From Treponema sp. (lineage in GTDB: Bacteria > Spirochaetota > Spirochaetia > Treponematales > Treponemataceae): a stretch of DNA of 15,611 nt. Positions within the stretch are counted from its first letter, which is position 1. Every line of letters starts with the position of its first letter. The notes below the pieces were generated by a model. That model did not search any database, was not told the origin of the DNA, and saw only the letters and a list, made by a program, of their open reading frames with translations. A program made the translations under genes and the position numbers. The stretch spans positions 27,061 to 42,671 of the forward strand of contig JAAVAM010000022.1 in assembly GCA_014804085.1 (NCBI GenBank). Reading direction: 5' to 3'. Below are positions 13,639 to 15,611 of the stretch, one piece after another.

Positions 13639-14745
13639 ATGACCTTAAAAGAAATACTGCACAAACGCTATGACGGAGTGAAAAAACAAGAGCCTAGAGG
13701 CTCCGATTTTGAGACGTTCTACAACAACGAATCAAGAAAACTGACGGATCTCTTCAAGCTCCTGCAACTTGACGAATGGACAGAAAAACTGAAGTCAAAC
13801 GGAGAATATAATTTCTCGCAAAAAGAGGCGGACTTCGTGCTGAGGCTTTTCGACGAGTATTCCGGGAAAGATGCAAAACTGGACGCAATCAGGCGAATGG
13901 ATTTCAGAAAATTCGATCCAGCATTTGTGGACTATCTCTGTCAGGGATTTCTGGAAATGTTCCGCGAGGCGGGGGCGTCGCCAGAAGAGCTTGCACACAT
14001 TGAGGTGAAGTTGCAAGAACGGATTTTTGCCGACTTTTACCAGGCAAGGGTGCAATACAATGCGACGAGGAAACGGCTTGACCAGTTTTTCAGAACATGC
14101 GCTATTAACAATCTTTCGGACTACAGGGAATTTCTCAGCTACTTTGCTGGCGAATTTGAAAAACTTTCAGCACCGTTCATTGAAAGCATGCAAGACCTCG
14201 CAGAGGCAATGGACGCAATCCGTTTGGAAGAATGCGTCGATGATGACCGCCTGAAAAACGAGGTTGAAAAAATAAGTCTAGAAGAAATTATGTGGGATGA
14301 GCTTGATACTGTCTATGCTGACAAAATCGATAGCGCAAAGGCCAGTGACGAGGAACTGAAAAAACTTAAACAAAAATATGAGTCTTTGATAAATCCTGGC
14401 GCAAAGAAACTGATAAATCCTGGCGCAAAGAAACTGATAAATCCTGGCGCAAAGAAACCGCCGTTCGTAAATAAAATAGAAAAAACGGCGCAGAAATTGG
14501 GAGCGCGCATTTCCGCGCGCGAAAAAGAAATAGAAAAATATATTATAGAAGAAGAGCATACAAAGGCTCTGCAACGCGACGGCAAACTGCATGAAAACGA
14601 ACGTTTTACGCTTCCGAACATAGAGAATCCGTACACGCCTTCTGCTGAAAACATACTGTCCTCGCGCGACGTGCTTGTTCGCGCGTTGGAACGGCTCAAA
14701 GAAGATGATGAAAACCTTGAAAGCGACAAGGACACGCAAAGGTAA
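13639..14745 (+). CDS. Unknown helical cytoplasmic protein with internal 8-residue repeats
   Basis: 368 residues, highly charged, with no signal peptide or membrane segment. The sequence is almost all predicted helix by eye: heptad-like runs around 150-215 (RLDQFFRTCAIN..., EKLSAPFIESMQDLAEAMDA) and a coiled-coil-like region around 235-250 (SDEELKKLKQKYE). Three perfect copies of LINPGAKK follow at about 250-273, then a helix (ISAREKEIEKYIIEEE) and an acidic tail (LKEDDENLESDKDTQR). I recognise no family or catalytic motif. GGAG six bases upstream supports the ATG. The gene is preceded by the 23-bp repeat array and followed by a terminator, so it is probably transcribed alone or with XRE copy 2. 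A structural or adaptor role is conceivable but unsupported. Confidence 0.75.
   Translation: MTLKEILHKRYDGVKKQEPRGSDFETFYNNESRKLTDLFKLLQLDEWTEKLKSNGEYNFSQKEADFVLRLFDEYSGKDAKLDAIRRMDFRKFDPAFVDYLCQGFLEMFREAGASPEELAHIEVKLQERIFADFYQARVQYNATRKRLDQFFRTCAINNLSDYREFLSYFAGEFEKLSAPFIESMQDLAEAMDAIRLEECVDDDRLKNEVEKISLEEIMWDELDTVYADKIDSAKASDEELKKLKQKYESLINPGAKKLINPGAKKLINPGAKKPPFVNKIEKTAQKLGARISAREKEIEKYIIEEEHTKALQRDGKLHENERFTLPNIENPYTPSAENILSSRDVLVRALERLKEDDENLESDKDTQR
14386..14457 (+). repeat. Three in-frame 24-bp repeats (LINPGAKK)
   Basis: Units at 14386-14409, 14410-14433 and 14434-14457 differ only at the first base (TTG/CTG). The core ATAAATCCTG also occurs in the 23-bp array upstream of the same gene, followed in both by an A-rich stretch and AACTG, so the two arrays look related. 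Confidence 0.9.
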
Positions 14746-14748
14746 AGC

Positions 14749-14773
14749 CGCACGTATAGGTGTGAATTTTTTT
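14749..14773 (+). terminator. Terminator of the 368-residue protein gene
   Basis: CGCAC (14749-14753) pairs with GTGTG (14760-14764) around a 6-base loop, followed by AA and seven T residues (14767-14773). The stem is short and has one G-U pair. Confidence 0.5.
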
Positions 14774-14826
14774 CTAGTTTTTCACAATGTATCATTCCTC
14801 AAGCCTCCGTTATAGTGTATGCAGGT

Positions 14827-14857
14827 AAAGCAAAGGCGCATCGATTGCCTCTGCTTT
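14827..14857 (+). promoter_or_regulatory. Stem-loop in the leader of the HU-like gene
   Basis: AAAGCA (14827-14832) pairs with TGCTTT (14852-14857), then an A-C mismatch, then AGGC (14834-14837) with GCCT (14847-14850) around a 9-base loop. A TATAGT at 14811-14816 could be the -10 box just before it, though no good -35 is seen. The AAGGAGG ribosome site lies about 15 bases after the stem. Confidence 0.4.
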
Positions 14858-14884
14858 GCAGAAAAAAATATAAGGAGGTCTGAT

Positions 14885-15271
14885 ATGTCAGACTTAAAGA
14901 GTACTGGTGGCTCATTTATCGAGCTTACCGAAGGAACTGCGGGGCACGTTTCCGTGAGCCTACAGAAAAATCATTTGGTGGAATCCGAGTCGCAGATGTA
15001 CCACGGAAAAGTGGAGCGGCGTATGTATTCGGAGAAGAACATTCTTGACGAGGTGTGCCGCAGGCTTCCCTCTGTCGATCCGGGAACGGCGGTTTCGATT
15101 TTGAATGCGTTTGGCGACGTGATTTGCGATGCCCTCAGTAAGGGCTACGCCGCAAAATTCGGAAAGCTCGGCACGTTTTATGTGGCGAGCAAAGGGCTAG
15201 TGAGCGCGCAGGACGAAAATCCCGAACTTACGGCGAAGTTTTCCCCAGCGAATACTTGCGCAATTGCGTGA
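14885..15271 (+). CDS. HU-like DNA-binding domain protein, N-terminal part (frameshifted)
   Basis: 128 residues as read from the ATG at 14885, which has a strong AAGGAGG about 6 bases upstream; an earlier in-frame ATG at 14819 lacks one. The start (MSDLKSTGGSFIELTEGTAG) and the following VSVSLQKNHLVESESQMYHG, KNILDEVCRRLPSVDPGTA and AKFGKLGTFYVASKG are those of the HU/IHF-like domain (Bvu_2165-type) that in treponemes and Bacteroidetes is joined to a DUF4469 C-terminal domain. Such proteins are thought to bind DNA. The frame breaks after KFSP: it reads NTCAIA and stops, while the expected continuation SEYLRNCVKDVKIDH is in another frame. One missing base in the C-run 15243-15246 explains this. 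Confidence 0.75.
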   Translation: MSDLKSTGGSFIELTEGTAGHVSVSLQKNHLVESESQMYHGKVERRMYSEKNILDEVCRRLPSVDPGTAVSILNAFGDVICDALSKGYAAKFGKLGTFYVASKGLVSAQDENPELTAKFSPANTCAIA

Positions 15272-15611
15272 AGGATGTGAAGATTGACCATGCCAGTTTT
15301 GAAGACCCAAAGGCGGCAATCTTTTCAGTCACCGATGTCGTCACCGGCAAAACGGGCCTTTCGCTCACGGCGGGCGGTTCCGTCCTTGTCGAAGGCAGCG
15401 GGCTTCGGGTTGGCGGTGACGGTTCGGGGATATGGTTTTCGCCGCTTTCTGACGGGCAAAAGCTTGCGGCAGACGAAAAGATGTGGCACGCCGTGGATTC
15501 GGCGCTGGTCTACAATATGCCCGCAAAGCTGCTGTTCCAGATGCCCGCCGCTCTTGAAGTCGGCGCGCATTATAAAATCGTCGTGCGCACCAGGTTTGCG
15601 GGCAAATCCAA
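15247..15611 (+). pseudogene. DUF4469-type C-terminal part of the same gene, out of frame and cut by right edge
   Basis: From AGC at 15247 the shifted frame reads SEYLRNCVKDVKIDHASFED, then VVTGKTGLSLTAGGSVLVEG, SGLRVGGDGSGIWFSP, HAVDSALVYNMPAKLLFQMP and YKIVVRTRFAGKS to the window end. It is open throughout and matches the Ig-like DUF4469 domain that normally follows the HU-like domain. Only about the last few tens of residues seem to lie beyond the window. The domain is undamaged apart from the junction, so the break is either very recent, a sequencing or assembly error in a homopolymer, or a slippage switch. Confidence 0.75.

Noticed and set aside
1..15611. tRNA, rRNA, transposase or phage genes
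   Set aside because: None was recognised on either strand.

Overview
The window looks like chromosomal DNA of a host-associated treponeme (Spirochaetes). The main clues are a BspA-type leucine-rich-repeat lipoprotein, lipoproteins with loose spirochaetal lipoboxes, small treponeme-style XRE regulators, small outer-membrane barrels, and an HU-like protein with a DUF4469-type C-terminus. The species cannot be named from this sequence alone. By eye the left part (1-8.3 kb) is GC-rich housekeeping sequence. Roughly 8.4-14.8 kb is more AT-rich and accessory in character.

Left block, minus strand. Adenylate kinase (adk) has its own good promoter and is followed after 3 bases by gluQ (glutamyl-Q tRNA(Asp) synthetase), cut by the left edge. 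Upstream lies a three-gene operon transcribed leftward from 5.68 kb: a small outer-membrane barrel, a lipoprotein, and a RarA-type AAA+ ATPase with an extra C-terminal half of about 400 residues. The junctions are tight (stop/Shine-Dalgarno overlap, then TAATG overlap). Between this operon and adk is an array of about eleven 21-bp palindromic units. folD starts on the plus strand from a promoter interleaved with that of the barrel operon, and folE2 follows with an ATGA overlap, forming a folate/pterin pair. A short tail of a RelB/DinJ-like antitoxin overlaps the end of folE2 with no toxin beside it.

Middle, minus strand. A second small barrel protein and a 217-residue lipoprotein are separated by a good terminator. 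The lipoprotein gene is divergent from a 104-residue XRE regulator. Next come two unknown small genes (a glycine/alanine-rich membrane protein and a four-cysteine zinc-ribbon-like protein), each preceded by the same leader of about 65 bp with two stem-loops. A large BspA-like lipoprotein gene follows. It has five to six 72-residue Cys/His/Trp repeats and then LRR_5 repeats, and it is interrupted by one in-frame TAG where sister repeats have TGG. It is divergent from a second, paralogous XRE regulator, repeating the lipoprotein/regulator layout.

Right end, plus strand. Seven 23-bp tandem repeats end exactly at the ATG of an unknown 368-residue helical protein. Four units carry a TATAAT-like box at exact 23-bp phase. 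The protein itself contains three 24-bp (8-residue) repeats sharing the ATAAATCCTG core with the upstream array. The window ends in an HU-like/DUF4469 gene broken by an apparent one-base loss in a C-run.

The best candidates for something undescribed are the 23-bp promoter array with its related in-gene repeat, the duplicated stem-loop leader around the two unknown small genes, and the 21-bp hairpin array before adk.
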